NCBI GenBank assembly: GCA_963787005.1
Contig: CAWBBX010000130.1
Span: 3,490 to 67,489 of the forward strand
Length of the DNA stretch: 64,000 nucleotides
Reading direction: 5' to 3'
DNA from: FEN-1297 sp963787005
GTDB lineage: Bacteria > Bacteroidota > Ignavibacteria > Ignavibacteriales > Ignavibacteriaceae
Positions within the stretch are counted from its first letter, which is position 1, and the number at the start of each line of letters is the position of its first letter. The notes beneath the pieces were generated by a model. It saw nothing but the letters and a program-made list of their open reading frames with translations. It was not told where the DNA came from and ran no database searches. Below are positions 9,949 through 21,105 of this stretch, piece by piece. Made by a program: the position numbers and the translations under genes.

Positions 9949-11013
9949 TCAATTTTTAATATAAGATATTATGGCTTCGGTAACTTCGCTTGTTTTCGAA
10001 TTCCCGCCGAGTTCGGGCGTTAATGTTTTACCATCGGCAATAATTTGGCGAACGCTGTTTTCTATCAGTTCCGCTGCTTCTTTTTCTCCAAGGAAGTCCA
10101 GCATCATGGCGCCCGAGCGGATCATACCTATTGGATTAGCGATTCCTTTCCCCGTAATGTCCGGAGCCGAACCATGTACCGGTTCGAACATTGAAGGATA
10201 CTTGCGGTCCGGATTAATGTTGCCGCTCGGTGCTATACCTAATCCTCCGGTAATAGCCGCTCCTAGATCCGTTAAAATATCGCCGAACAGGTTGGATGCT
10301 ACGACAACATCGAGCGATTCCGGATTCAGCACAAACCTTGCAGCAAGTGCGTCAATGAGTACACGTTCTGTTTTCACAGCAGGAAATTCCACGGCGATTT
10401 CGGAAAAGATCTCATCCCAGAATGTCATCGTATGCTGTTGAGCGTTTGATTTTGTCGCGCTGGTTACTCTTCCTTTACGCGATTGCGCCAGGCTGAAAGC
10501 ATACCGCATAATTCTTTCTACACCGCGGCGAGTAAAAACTGATGTTTCGACCGCAGTTTCAGCCGGCATGCCTTCATGCGATCTCCCCCCTGCCCCCGTA
10601 TATTCGCCCTCGGTATTTTCGCGTACAACCACAAAGTTTATATCACCTGCATTCTTTCCCGCAAGTGCTCCCTTTGTTCCTTTTAATAACTCACTCGGTC
10701 TTAAGCAGACGTACTGCTCAAATCCGCGACAGATCGGGAGTCTCAATCCCCGAAGCGATATGTGATCAGGAACGGACGGAAACCCAACAGCCCCGAAATA
10801 TATGGCGTCAAAATCCTTCAAAAGATTAAGCGCCTTTTTATCCATCATCCTTCCGTGTTCGAGATAATATTTACATCCCCACAAAAAATATCTATTTTCA
10901 ATTCTGAACGATCCGGTAACTTCGGCAGCAGCGTCTAAAACGCGGACGGCTTCAAACGTTACCTCTTCGCCAATACCGTCGCCCGGAATAACTGCTATAT
11001 TGAAATTTTTCAT
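9949..11013 (-). CDS. Tartrate dehydrogenase/D-malate dehydrogenase-like (isopropylmalate dehydrogenase family)
   Basis: A 354-residue decarboxylating beta-hydroxyacid dehydrogenase. Seen: IPGDGIGEEV at residues 9-18, VVRENTEGEYTGAGGRSHEG near 128, the metal/substrate aspartates in NLFGDILTDLGAAI near 242, and the NAD loop EPVHGSAPDITGKGIANPIG near 272. The GRSHEGMPAETAVETSVFTR segment is typical of the TtuC/DmlA branch acting on tartrate, D-malate or related hydroxyacids, rather than of leucine biosynthesis, and no leu genes are nearby. In this cluster it may oxidise a hydroxyacid from sugar-acid breakdown; the substrate is inferred. Fifty-five bases after the FAH-family gene. Confidence 0.82.
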   Translation of the reverse strand: MKNFNIAVIPGDGIGEEVTFEAVRVLDAAAEVTGSFRIENRYFLWGCKYYLEHGRMMDKKALNLLKDFDAIYFGAVGFPSVPDHISLRGLRLPICRGFEQYVCLRPSELLKGTKGALAGKNAGDINFVVVRENTEGEYTGAGGRSHEGMPAETAVETSVFTRRGVERIMRYAFSLAQSRKGRVTSATKSNAQQHTMTFWDEIFSEIAVEFPAVKTERVLIDALAARFVLNPESLDVVVASNLFGDILTDLGAAITGGLGIAPSGNINPDRKYPSMFEPVHGSAPDITGKGIANPIGMIRSGAMMLDFLGEKEAAELIENSVRQIIADGKTLTPELGGNSKTSEVTEAIISYIKN

Positions 11014-11068
11014 ATTTTTTAGGATGATTAATTATTAAATAGAAAGGAGAGAAGAGATGAGCATTTGC

Positions 11069-11782
11069 TTATAGCAGAGATTCATCTATTACACTGTTCT
11101 TGAGAACGCCTATTTTTTCTATCTCCACTTCCACGGTATCGCCGTGCTTCAATGGACCGACACCGGATGGAGTACCGGTTAAAATTATATCCCCGGGGTT
11201 CAAAGTGAAATTTTTGGAAATAAAGGCGACTGTCTGCGCTATGTTGAATATCATGTTAGAGGTATTAGAATTCTGTACCCTCTCCCCGTTCAATCTGCAG
11301 GTTATATTTAAGTTTTGAGGATCACCGATGTCCTTCATTAAAACAACCTGCGGCCCGATCGGGCCGAAAGTATCGAAAGATTTTCCGCGGAACCATCCTG
11401 ATTTATCGCCGGATTGAATGTTCCTCTCGCTTACATCGTTCATGCAGGTAAACCCGAGTATATGATCGTAAGCATCACTTTCGTTTACGTATTTGCATTC
11501 ATCCTTAATTATAAAAGCAAGCTCCGCCTCGTAATCGACCCTTTTCTTAAAATCATATTCATTGAGTATTTTCGGAAGAATTATCGATTCACCGGGACCG
11601 ATCAGCACATTTGATGTTTTTGAAAACAATATCGGCTCGGTCGGAATTTCTTCGTTGAATCCCGTTACATTTAGCTTTGAGCTTTCTTTAATATGGTCCG
11701 CGTAGTTTTTCCCTAAAGCAATTATCTTGCCCGGTTTAACTTCATAAAATTCTTTACTATTGAATATCGGGAGTTTAATCAT
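11069..11782 (-). CDS. Fumarylacetoacetate hydrolase-family protein
   Basis: 237 residues covering one FAH domain. Seen: LGKNYADHIKE near residue 23, the metal-ligand region VDYEAELAFIIKDE near 80, the signature DVSERNIQSGDKSGWFRGKS near 115, and TGTPSGVGPLKHGDTVEV near 202. Family members are Mg2+/Mn2+ enzymes that cleave or decarboxylate beta-diketo or 2-keto-3-deoxy acids (acylpyruvases, 2-keto-3-deoxy-L-fuconate hydrolase types). Given neighbours handling sugar acids, a 2-keto-3-deoxy acid is a reasonable guess but only that. Cytoplasmic. Confidence 0.85.
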   Translation of the reverse strand: MIKLPIFNSKEFYEVKPGKIIALGKNYADHIKESSKLNVTGFNEEIPTEPILFSKTSNVLIGPGESIILPKILNEYDFKKRVDYEAELAFIIKDECKYVNESDAYDHILGFTCMNDVSERNIQSGDKSGWFRGKSFDTFGPIGPQVVLMKDIGDPQNLNITCRLNGERVQNSNTSNMIFNIAQTVAFISKNFTLNPGDIILTGTPSGVGPLKHGDTVEVEIEKIGVLKNSVIDESLL

Positions 11783-11866
11783 ATCCAGCTTGGTTATAAT
11801 TAGAATTTAACAATATATCAGCGCCGTTTAAATTAAAACTTTGCATGATATAATTTCTGTGAAAGT

Positions 11867-13885
11867 TTATTTTAAAATATTTACGGTGACAACACTTTTT
11901 ATTTTTTCGAACACCTTTTCAGTAGTGAATCCGAAATGCTCCGCCATAACAGTATCAGGAGCTGATGCACCGTAAGTTTCCTGGGAAATTATAAGGCCGT
12001 TTATCCCCACAAATCTCTGCCATCCCAATCCGACTCCGGCTTCTACGCTGACTTTAAGCCCCGCCTCTTTACCGGCGATTTCTTTTTTGTATTCTTCATC
12101 CTGTTTTTCGAACAATTCCCAGCTCGGAACCGAAATTACTCTTGCCGAATATCCTTCCTGTTCCAACAACTTAGCGGAACCAACCGCCGGGTGAATTTCA
12201 GAACCGGTAGCGAAGATTTCTACATCTACATAAGTGCTGCTATCGCCGTAAAGCAGGTACGCCCCGCGCTTCATCCCTTCTCTTGCTTTCGCAAATGTTA
12301 ATTCGCTAACCGTAGATTTCACCGGCTGACGCGTAAAACAAAGAGCTGCGGGACCGCCTTCTACATAAAACGCTTCCGTCCACGCTGCCTTGGCTTCATT
12401 CTCGTCGCCCGGACGGAACATAGTTAGTCCGGGTATCAGCCGCAGCGACATAAGGTGCTCGACAGGCTGATGGGTGGGTCCGTCCTGCGCAAGCATTATT
12501 GAGTCGTGCGAGAAAACGAATATCACTCTCTGCTTCATCAGCGCTGTCATCCTAATCGCATTTCTCATATAGTCCGAAAAAGTAAGGAATGTTCCGATAA
12601 CAGGCTGAAGCATACCGTAAAGATTCATTCCGTATGCTGAAGCCGCCATACAAAATTCCCGGACTCCGAACTTAATCTGCTGAGCACTCCATTTATCTTT
12701 CGATACGATTTTATTTCCGGGAAGCCAGGTAAAATCCACACTGGCAACGTCGGCCGATCCGCTTATTACGAACGGAAGCAGCTCCGCTATTTTAGTGTTT
12801 ATCGCTTCGTTGTATTTTCTTGTGGGCTGATCCGGAGCGATATCCATATTCCAGATCTGATCGTCGAAATCAGAAGGAAGTTTTTTGTCTTTGAAAATTT
12901 CCCACAGTTCAGCTTTTGCAGGACCTTTTGATTTCATCGATGCAAACTTTGAGTTCCATTGTTTTTCATATTTTTCGAACTCCGTTTTCTTTTCAGCGAA
13001 ATAATTTTTCACCTCATCTGGAATATAAAAAAGAGGTTCCTGGGGCCATCCGATAGCTTCTTTAAATCCTTTCAGTTCTTCGGGTCCGAGGAACTTCCCG
13101 TGGCTGACGCTCTTTCCTTGTCTGGACGGTGAATACTTTCCGATTACCGTTTTTGTAATAATTAAAACCGGCCTTTCTTTTTCCCCGCGTGCTTTAGAAA
13201 AAGCACTTTCCATCGCGTCAAAATCATAGCCGTCGATAATCATCACATTGAATCCGTATGCTTCGTAACGCTTAGCCGTATTTTCACGGAAGGATTCGTC
13301 AGTCGGCCCGTCGAGACATATATCATTCGAATCGTAAATCAGCACAAGGTTATTCAATCCCAGAGTTCCGGCGAGACTGCCGGCTTCGGAAGAGACGCCT
13401 TCCATCATGCATCCGTCGCCCGCAAGCACCCATATTTTCGAATCGAATAACTCTGCTCCGAAGCGCGCGGTAAGAAGTTTTTGGGAGATTGCCATGCCTG
13501 TACCTGCGGCAATTCCTTGTCCCAGCGGTCCGGTCGTAGTTTCCACACCGGGAGTTTCCCCGTATTCCGGATGGCCCGGAGTTAACGAGTTCAGCTGCCG
13601 GAAGTTTTTTATCTCATCAAGGCTCAGATCATAGCCGCTTAGATGCAAGAGCGAATATAAAAGCATTGATCCGTGTCCTGCGGAAAGAATAAACCTGTCT
13701 CTTCCGAACCAATTCGGGTTTTTGGGATTATGACGCAGCACTTTTGTAAATAAAAAAGTACCGACTTCCGCCGCGCCCAGCGGTAGTCCCGGATGCCCGG
13801 ACTGCTGTATCTCTATGGCATCCGCCGATAATGCTCTGACAGTATGAGCTATTTTCTGTAAGATCTCGCGTTCTTGCGGGTTCAT
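11867..13885 (-). CDS. tkt: Transketolase
   Basis: Moves two-carbon ketol units between pentose-phosphate-pathway sugars using thiamine diphosphate. Full length at 672 residues. Seen: SGHPGLPLGAAEVGTFLF near residue 29, GPLGQGIAAGTGMA near 118, the TPP/Mg motif GDGCMMEGVSSEAGSLAG near 158, and the pyrimidine-domain TFLTFSDYMRNAIRM followed by VFSHDSIMLAQDGPTHQPVE. It lies 85 bp before the FAH gene and 204 bp after the gluconate 5-dehydrogenase. Its presence with 6-phosphogluconate dehydrogenase means pentose phosphates formed from gluconate can be recycled. Confidence 0.95.
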   Translation of the reverse strand: MNPQEREILQKIAHTVRALSADAIEIQQSGHPGLPLGAAEVGTFLFTKVLRHNPKNPNWFGRDRFILSAGHGSMLLYSLLHLSGYDLSLDEIKNFRQLNSLTPGHPEYGETPGVETTTGPLGQGIAAGTGMAISQKLLTARFGAELFDSKIWVLAGDGCMMEGVSSEAGSLAGTLGLNNLVLIYDSNDICLDGPTDESFRENTAKRYEAYGFNVMIIDGYDFDAMESAFSKARGEKERPVLIITKTVIGKYSPSRQGKSVSHGKFLGPEELKGFKEAIGWPQEPLFYIPDEVKNYFAEKKTEFEKYEKQWNSKFASMKSKGPAKAELWEIFKDKKLPSDFDDQIWNMDIAPDQPTRKYNEAINTKIAELLPFVISGSADVASVDFTWLPGNKIVSKDKWSAQQIKFGVREFCMAASAYGMNLYGMLQPVIGTFLTFSDYMRNAIRMTALMKQRVIFVFSHDSIMLAQDGPTHQPVEHLMSLRLIPGLTMFRPGDENEAKAAWTEAFYVEGGPAALCFTRQPVKSTVSELTFAKAREGMKRGAYLLYGDSSTYVDVEIFATGSEIHPAVGSAKLLEQEGYSARVISVPSWELFEKQDEEYKKEIAGKEAGLKVSVEAGVGLGWQRFVGINGLIISQETYGASAPDTVMAEHFGFTTEKVFEKIKSVVTVNILK

Positions 13886-14088
13886 TTAAAGTCTCCTGAA
13901 ATTATAATACTCTATATTTAGTTTCAGCGTCTCGCTTTTTCATTATTCAATTTTCTTATAATAAGTTTAAGGGATGAATCTACGTTGTACGGATTTTACC
14001 CGGTAAAGTAGTTAAGGTTAAAACATGCCCTCCCCTTATCTCCTTAAATAAGATATAAATAAAATAGTATGCTGTTTCAATATGATTT

Positions 14089-14853
14089 TTACACGCACGC
14101 GAGCATACCCCCGTCAACGTATACCAGATGGCCGTTCACATAATCCGATGCTTTTGAAGCAAGGTAAATTAATGTGCCGACCAGTTCCTCCGGATCACCC
14201 CAACGGTTAGCAGGCGTTCTGCCGCGCAGCCATGAGTCGAACTTCTCATCGGTATAAAGGGACTTAGTCATCTCCGTTTTTATATAACCCGGAGCAATAC
14301 CATTTGTCTGGATATTGTACTTGCCCCATTCGGTAGCCATGCCCCTCGTCAGGTTTCTCACCCCGCCTTTTGCAGCGGTATAAGGCGCGATGGAGGGCCT
14401 TGCCAGCTCGCTCTGCATCGAGCATATATTAATAATTTTTCCGGCTTTTCTTTCGATCATTCCTTTTACCGCAGCTTTTGCAACGATAAAAACGCCGGTT
14501 AGATTAATGTCGATTAATCTCTGCCAATCTGCTAACGGAAAATCCTCGAGAGGACCTCTGATTTGTATGCCCGCGTTGTTAACCAAAATATCGATCGGCC
14601 CGGCTTCTTTTTCAGCTTTTAATATTCCTTTGTTTACGGAGTTTTCGTCTCTAACGTCAAATACAACTCCGTGCGCATTAATTCCTTCATCATTTAATTG
14701 AGCAACCGCTGTGTTCAGTCTGTCTTCAATAATATCGTTCAGTACAACGGTGCATCCGGCCGAACCGAGTCCTCTTGCCAGGGTGAATCCGATGCCTTGT
14801 CCCGATCCGGTTATCAGTGCGGTTTTTCCTTTTACATCAAAAAGATGATCCAT
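14089..14853 (-). CDS. idnO: Gluconate 5-dehydrogenase (5-keto-D-gluconate reductase), SDR family
   Basis: 254-residue classical short-chain dehydrogenase that interconverts 5-ketogluconate and gluconate. Seen: TGSGQGIG at about residues 15-22, NNAGIQIRGPLEDFPLADWQ near 90, the catalytic Ser/Tyr/Lys set in SMQSELARPSIAPYTAAKGG, and the IdnO-like APGYIKTEMTKSLY and RTPANRWGDPEELVG. The ATG at 14853 is chosen over a TTG at 14871 because AGGAGAAC lies just upstream of the ATG. Gluconokinase and 6-phosphogluconate dehydrogenase in the same cluster support the substrate. KduD-type activity is a less likely alternative. Confidence 0.88.
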   Translation of the reverse strand: MDHLFDVKGKTALITGSGQGIGFTLARGLGSAGCTVVLNDIIEDRLNTAVAQLNDEGINAHGVVFDVRDENSVNKGILKAEKEAGPIDILVNNAGIQIRGPLEDFPLADWQRLIDINLTGVFIVAKAAVKGMIERKAGKIINICSMQSELARPSIAPYTAAKGGVRNLTRGMATEWGKYNIQTNGIAPGYIKTEMTKSLYTDEKFDSWLRGRTPANRWGDPEELVGTLIYLASKASDYVNGHLVYVDGGMLACV

Positions 14854-14882
14854 ATTGTTCTCCTGTTTCAATTAATACGATA

Positions 14883-16497
14883 TTAAGCCGCTTCGGTTTC
14901 TTCCTCCTGAAGCTTATAGTTTTTCATTACCTTGCGCCAGGTATACTCCAGCGCCCCTTCGCTGTTCTTCCCGACTACGAGGCTCAAACCGTAACCCAGT
15001 ATCAAAGTAATAAAAAAGGATATCGCGGCAGGCCACAGAACCCCTACGGCCATCGAATCGAATCCCCACTTTTTGGCAAACACCAAAATAGAACCGATTA
15101 CAAATCCTACAAAGCCCGCAACCAATGCGCCCGGAGCGGTGGCCCGTTTCGAAAACATTGCGAGTACGAAAACACCGAATAAAGGACCGGTAAACATATT
15201 GATCAGTTTTTGCGAATAGACGAATATGTTTCCCATTTGCCCGACAAAGCATGCGCCCACCGTTATAATGGCTCCCAGCACAAGTGTGGAATACCTGGCA
15301 ATTTTCAGACGGCGCGTTTTTTCCTCCTCCGATACTTCACCTGCTTCCAGATTGTACACTTTAAGTTTGTACCTTCCGTAGAAATCATTCAGTATTGCCG
15401 CAATGCTCGAATTTATTCCCGAATTCAAACTCGACATGGATGCGCCGTATATTGCCGCGATCATTAAGCCGGTAACTCCGACAGGCATAACGTTGGCGAT
15501 GAAGTAAGGGAATATTTTGTCGATGCCTAAGTTCGTCGGAAAGTTTAAATGTGAAGCTACGGCGAATAGACCTGCTCCGATAAACGTTACCAGAAAAATA
15601 TAAAGAAGGTACGCGACCGCGTTGGTGAGAAATCCTTTTCTGCTTTGCGAAAGCGATCTTCCGGTTAAATAACTTTGTACCATCGCCTGATCCACGCAGT
15701 AATTACCCATCTTCTGAACGGAGTATGTAATTATTAATGATACTACGGTAATATCCGTGACAAGATAAAGTTTAATCTTTCCGAAAAATCCGGCGCTTGC
15801 TAAGCCGGGCATCGACGCGGTCATTGTAGTCTTTCCGGCCGCCGCCAGCGTTGCCCATACCTCCGAAAAGCCTCCCGGCACAGAAGTAAAGATCAATATC
15901 ACCGCCAGTATCATACCGGCGAACATCACGAACGAGTGGATTACATTCGACCACATAGTTGCTTTCATTCCGCCCATGGCCGTAGTGACTGTAGTTATTG
16001 CTCCAAGTATTAAATATGGAAGGAATTAGCGGGATCTTTCCGTTGGTTACTACGTTCAGCACCATTGAAGGTACATATACCACGGCAGCCATCCATGTAA
16101 GCCGCCATAGTATAAATATTGCGCTCGCAAGAGCACGAACGTTGGTGTTGAATCTTCTTTCAAGATATTCGTACGCAGTGTAAACTCTCAGCCTGTGATA
16201 AAACGGCATGAAGACAAATACTACAAGAGGATATGAAATAGGTATGGCCATTGCCATCCAAAGCATGATAAGTCCGTATTTGAATGCACCTGCGGGATAA
16301 GCCATATATCCAACCGCACTCGTCAACGTGGCCATCAATGTTAATCCGATGGAGAACCAACCCATGCTTCTTCCGGCAAGCAAAAAGTCCTTTGTAGATT
16401 TCTGTTTGTTGTATAGATAAACTCCGATGCCTATTATACTCAGCACATAAACCAATGCAATTATCGCATCTATTGTTGTGAATCCGGAATTTTGCAT
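14883..16497 (-). CDS. Sodium:solute symporter (SSS family), frameshifted
   Basis: An SSS-family permease of roughly 535 residues. The first frame gives the N-terminal helices and the family hallmark DFLLAGRSMGWFSIGLTLMA; the second frame, from about 16020, continues YLILGAITTVTTAMGGMKA and carries the remaining helices to 14883. One extra T in TTCC near 16017-16022 explains the break. Start ATG 16497 has a strong GGGAGGAG site. Placed directly upstream of gluconate 5-dehydrogenase (29 bp), it is the probable importer of the sugar acid handled by that enzyme; substrate is inferred. Confidence 0.85.
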
Positions 16498-16538
16498 TTA
16501 GCTCCTCCCTTGCTTTATTATGAAAAAATTCTCGATCT

Positions 16539-18206
16539 TTATTTTTGCGGCCGGTAATCCGGAATAATATCAAACTCTGTTGATTTATCAGAACGCATAC
16601 CCGCGTTGCCCCAGATATACAGCATACTGTTTTCGGCATTATTAATAACACTCCAGAATTCACCGATCCTGATCACGCGGCCCTTTAAATTATTTTCATT
16701 CAGGTTCCCGTCGACCGTAATAACCGTTTGATAATTATTCCCGTCGAACTTCATAGCCTTAATTTTCCCTGTCAGTATCTTTTCGTTTAAACTGACGCTC
16801 TTATCTATGTTTCCGCTTCCCTCTACTTTCTCATCGAAATTATTATTTCGAACGATAATCTGTTCCGGATTTTTATTTTCCAGAGTAAGTTTGCCTTTAT
16901 TTCCCCGGACCGTATTGCCTTCGATAACGGATGGTTTGAAATAGCTGAAAACATCGGAGAAGAAAATGCTGTATTTCCCGAGGTTGTTCATTATGATGTT
17001 GTTCTTCAGTTCCATATAAGAATCGACGCACTGCACACCGCCGCCGGACTGATTGTTCACAATAACGTTGCCGGTAATTTGAGCGCGTCCCTCCTTGCTT
17101 AAACGCACTCCGCCTACTCCTCCGCCTTTAGTCCAGTTACCTGCAATAAAATTATCGTCAATGTGCGCGTCGCTCATTCGCATCAGATAAATACCGCCGC
17201 CGTCGTCGTCGGAAATGTTCCCGGTGACCCAATTATCTTTTATCGTAGGATATGAAAAATACTCGGCGTAAATACCGCCCGCGTCGCTGTTGCCTTTAGC
17301 GCGGTTTGACGCAACAATATTATTTTCAATTATGGGCCGCGCTTCATGAGAACATGAGATACCGCCGCCGTTGCTGCTGCGTGTTCTGTCGATATCGTTA
17401 ACACCGGCCGTGTTCTCCACGAAGACATTGTTCTTTACAACCGGTCTTACGTAGCCTACCATAAAATTATTTTCGATCCTTCTGTCGGTGCCGTGTCTTT
17501 TTCTGCTCCATCCGTAAAACGAAAGCGCTCCGCCGTCGCCGATGGATGTTTGGTTATTGTAAAACAAATTGTTGATGATAACCGGAGTAGCATCATACAA
17601 GCAGGCTACGCCTCCCCCGTCGTTCCCGTGCTGGTGGATTCTCTGGTTGTCAAAGTCGGCCGGCTCGAGCGCGTAGTTATCAACTATAAAACAGTTGCTG
17701 ATTTGAGGAGCGGTGTCATTGCAAAGTATGCCTCCGCCGTGCGAGCGGAGACATCCGTTCTTGACGGTAAAACCGTCGAGCACCGAATTATCGGCACCAA
17801 GTACAACCCGCCGTGCATGTCTTCCGTCCAGCACAGTTGAATATTTATAAATGTCGCGCTCCCAATTATCGGTATTAAAGCCGCCGAAAAGATCGACGTA
17901 TTCTTTCATTACAACCGTCGCTTCGGAATAATCTCCTTCCGCAACAAATACCGCTGCAGGATGATTCTCCGATTCGCCTTTAACGGAATTCAACGCATGA
18001 AAAACGGTTTGCCAAGGATTTGCTTTGGTGCCGTCGCCTTTTTTGTCGGACCCGGTTTTTTGTGAAACATAATAGATAACGGTATAATGACTATTGTCTA
18101 CTTTTTGAGTTTTCGGCCCTACTTTGGAAACGTCCATATTAGCAGTTTGTCCGAAAACCATGATTGAAAATGATAAGAAGAATAAAGCAGCTGTAATTTT
18201 TTTCAT
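16539..18206 (-). CDS. Secreted right-handed parallel beta-helix protein
   Basis: 555 residues. The start is ATG 18206 (AAGGAA upstream), giving the signal peptide MKKITAALFFLSFSIMVFGQ; the longer reading lacks one. It then matches DUF1565/pectate-lyase-like beta-helix proteins: an SxKTGSDKKGDGTKANPWQT entry motif, then many coil repeats of the form NNxFVxNxAxxxGGGIxC, with IxxNxI asparagine ladders. Such folds hold polysaccharide lyases and glycosidases but also non-catalytic binders; I see no decisive catalytic signature. It is co-directional and closely spaced with the VCBS proteins, suggesting a shared cell-surface polysaccharide role. Confidence 0.82.
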   Translation of the reverse strand: MKKITAALFFLSFSIMVFGQTANMDVSKVGPKTQKVDNSHYTVIYYVSQKTGSDKKGDGTKANPWQTVFHALNSVKGESENHPAAVFVAEGDYSEATVVMKEYVDLFGGFNTDNWERDIYKYSTVLDGRHARRVVLGADNSVLDGFTVKNGCLRSHGGGILCNDTAPQISNCFIVDNYALEPADFDNQRIHQHGNDGGGVACLYDATPVIINNLFYNNQTSIGDGGALSFYGWSRKRHGTDRRIENNFMVGYVRPVVKNNVFVENTAGVNDIDRTRSSNGGGISCSHEARPIIENNIVASNRAKGNSDAGGIYAEYFSYPTIKDNWVTGNISDDDGGGIYLMRMSDAHIDDNFIAGNWTKGGGVGGVRLSKEGRAQITGNVIVNNQSGGGVQCVDSYMELKNNIIMNNLGKYSIFFSDVFSYFKPSVIEGNTVRGNKGKLTLENKNPEQIIVRNNNFDEKVEGSGNIDKSVSLNEKILTGKIKAMKFDGNNYQTVITVDGNLNENNLKGRVIRIGEFWSVINNAENSMLYIWGNAGMRSDKSTEFDIIPDYRPQK

Positions 18207-18240
18207 GTTATTCCTTACGTTGAATTGTTCCGTAATATTT

Positions 18241-21079
18241 TTATTCAAATGTAATTTCCACGCCGCTGAGTACGGGTGTATCGGCACCGTTGCCCATGTT
18301 GAATAGGGCTCTATACTGAATCCATTTACCCGAAGCCGCCGGTATTGCCTGTCCGCTCTTTGTAAAATAACTTCCGGCCCCGTCCGCTCCGTACCACCCG
18401 GCTTTATTTAGTTCTTCTTTAGAAGAAGCCGTTCTTACCTGGAATTCTAAAGATGTTCGCTTCGGGATTTCAGCCTTCCAATTAATTTTAGCCGGTCTTT
18501 TACCGCCCGCATCGTATGATGAAGAAGTATAGACGTATATATTTTTTCTATCCTTAATGTTTCCAATATCTACTCCCATATCGTAGTGCGCTCCTACACT
18601 CGGGATCTTTAGCATATTCTTATCCGAAAATCCTTTCGCGCTTCCCCAGTAAAGGCGCGAGAAAGTATGATGATCGCCGTAGTCACGAATTTTATCGTAG
18701 CTGCCGTCCTTGCGGTGACAGTAAAAGAAAACGTCCGGATAGCCGTCGCGGTTAAAGTCGCATACAAGCGCGCCGGTGCCGCCGTCTGTCGGAAACTTAA
18801 GCGAATGATTCATACTGAACCCGTCTTTACTTCCGAGCAAAACAGTTGAATACCAGCTTCTTCTGCCTTCACCGCTGTAATAAGGACATACTAAGTCGAG
18901 CCAGCCGTCGTTGTTTACGTCGCCAACGGTCATAGTCTTGGCCTGAAGCGGCATCTTTATAGGTTTACCGAATGTATGATCTTTTTTCTGATAGTAGATA
19001 AGTACGTTTTTGTTGTGTGCAAAAGCGAGATCCAATAGTCCGTCTTTGTTAAGATCAGCGGCTCCGGCGTTTCCCGATCCCTCGCTGCCCGGGAAGCTTG
19101 ATCATATTTTTAGTTCCGTAATCGCGCGTACCGTCGCCATAAAAGATTGTAGCTAGTTCACCTTTTTTCTGACAGCCGAAAACCAGATCGAGATTTCCGT
19201 CGTTATTAATATCGCATACCGTAGCAGCTCTAGTTAATTCAATCGGAAGTACCGTTCTGTCCTCAACCGGCCAGCCTTTAGCGCTTCCCCAATAAATAAA
19301 CGAACCGATTGATTTGCCGTTAGGTCTGTATTTAGGGGCTCCGCCGTTGGATACAATTACATCAAGATATCCGTTTCGGTCAAGATCAGCCACCTGTACA
19401 GCCAGCGCGTTATAGCTGGAGAGTCCCGACTTGTCGTCCCATGTATCGAACTTGTTATTCTTATTCCAGTATATCCATACCTCGTTGGCAAGCCTTGTAG
19501 TTTCGCCGCGGTTTGCCATCAAAACATCAACGTATCCGTCGTCGTTGAGATCAGCGAAAGCTTGTTCGTATGCCTCGCGGCCCGGCAGCTCAATTCGATG
19601 ATTAACATCAAAGCTGCCGTCGGATTTACCGAAGTAGAGGTAGGATGGATCGTAATCTCCGCGCGAGTTGCCCATCATGGACGCGATAATAATATCCGGG
19701 TAACCGTCGTTATTAAAGTCAGCAATCGCGTTACCCTCAGCGCCGTGCTCATATAATGGAGTGCGCATAGTCTGCTTAAATCCGTCCGGTCCGTTCCAGT
19801 AAATAAATGACGGAACTTCGTAAGAATAATCCTCCTGGTTGTTGCACACAAGAAGATCAGTCCAGCCGTCGCCGTTAAGATCAGCGGCATTAGCTCCCCA
19901 TGCACCTATTGTCTGTATTGATTTTCTGTTCTTGTTGCTGAAGCCGTTTGCCGAACCGTAGTACAGATATGAATCGATAAGTCTGTTGGCGAGATTAGGA
20001 TTCCCTGTAAGAGAGAATTCATGATTGGTAAAGAAAACATCCGTGTATCCGTCTTTGTTGAAGTCGGCGGCCACGGCGTCTTTCGCGTCGTAGGTTTCAA
20101 AACAAATCCTCCGGCTGCCGCTGAACGAGCCGTTTAAATTCGTATAAGCGAATGAAGAATCACCGTTCTCGCATGAAAATATGATATCGGGTGTACCGTT
20201 GTTATCGACATCCGCAACGGTTACTGATGATGCTTTGTTGGTCGGGAGCTCTGTCATCCTGTTCTGACTAAACCCGTCTTTGCCCCCGAAATAAATATAT
20301 GATGTCTTTCCGTCACCGTTTGAAAAAATAAGATCGGGCCAGCCGTCGTTATTTAGATCCGATGCCGCTACATCCGTTGCGCCGTCGGTCTCGATGTTAG
20401 TAAAACTATCGTTGCTGTAGCCGTTCTTGCCTCCCCAGTAAATCCTGGAATAAGATGAGCCTTTCGAGTCTTTAGCGCGGTATTCCCAAAAGCCGCTCGA
20501 GAAAGCGAATACTATGTCCTTATAACCGTCTTTATTTAAATCGGCAACGGCGGCGTTCTCGGCTGCGGAGCTTTTAAGTGAAACTCTCTTTTTAAATGGA
20601 TAAAACGCCCACTCACCTTTTTTCTTCCTATAATTTTTACTTAGACCACCGTAATAAATAAACGAGTCCATGCTTGTCCATGTACCGTTGGAATAATTGG
20701 GAACCACGAGATCCATATTTCCGTCGCCGTCAAGATCTGCGGGAGTAACCCACATCGGACCGTTTGCTGGCACATAAGTGTGGTTTAGAATGCTGTAATC
20801 TTTTCCGTTTCCCCAATAGATCGACATATCCAGCATTTCAACAAGAGGATGAGAATTAACACAAAGGATATCAACGTTGCCGTCGTTGTTCACGTCCCAG
20901 CGGTTAATCGATTCGATTTTCCCGTTATGCGATACGTACATATTCGCGCCGGCGTCGTCGAACGTACCTTTAACAAAATCTTTATAGCTGTTCTGCTTCC
21001 AAACATTCTGAGAATAAAGCGAGAATATCGATGCAGAAACAATAATCGCGGTGATATTAAATATTCTTAAAAATTTCAT
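18241..21079 (-). CDS. Secreted VCBS/FG-GAP repeat protein, frameshifted
   Basis: About 945 residues once one extra G in the GGG at about 19076-19078 is removed, which turns LPGQRG... into LPGSEGSGNAGAADLNKDGLLDLAF and joins the two frames. Signal peptide MKFLRIFNITAIIVSASIFSLYSQ. The body holds about 14 calcium-binding loops of the DxNxDGxxD type, each followed by an IYWGGKDGFSxxx motif, as in integrin-like seven-bladed propellers. A C-terminal domain begins NWKAEIPKRTSLEFQVRT and ends in a region rich in QYRA. The neighbour at 21106-23922 is a paralog with the same plan. Function unknown; surface carbohydrate binding is a guess. Confidence 0.85.
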
Positions 21080-21105
21080 TTCAATAATTTCAGTTTAAAT
21101 TCTCT

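Noticed and set aside
9949..11013. 3-isopropylmalate dehydrogenase of leucine synthesis (leuB)
   Set aside because: The GRSHEGMPAETAVETSVFTR segment fits the tartrate/D-malate branch and no leuA/C/D is nearby.
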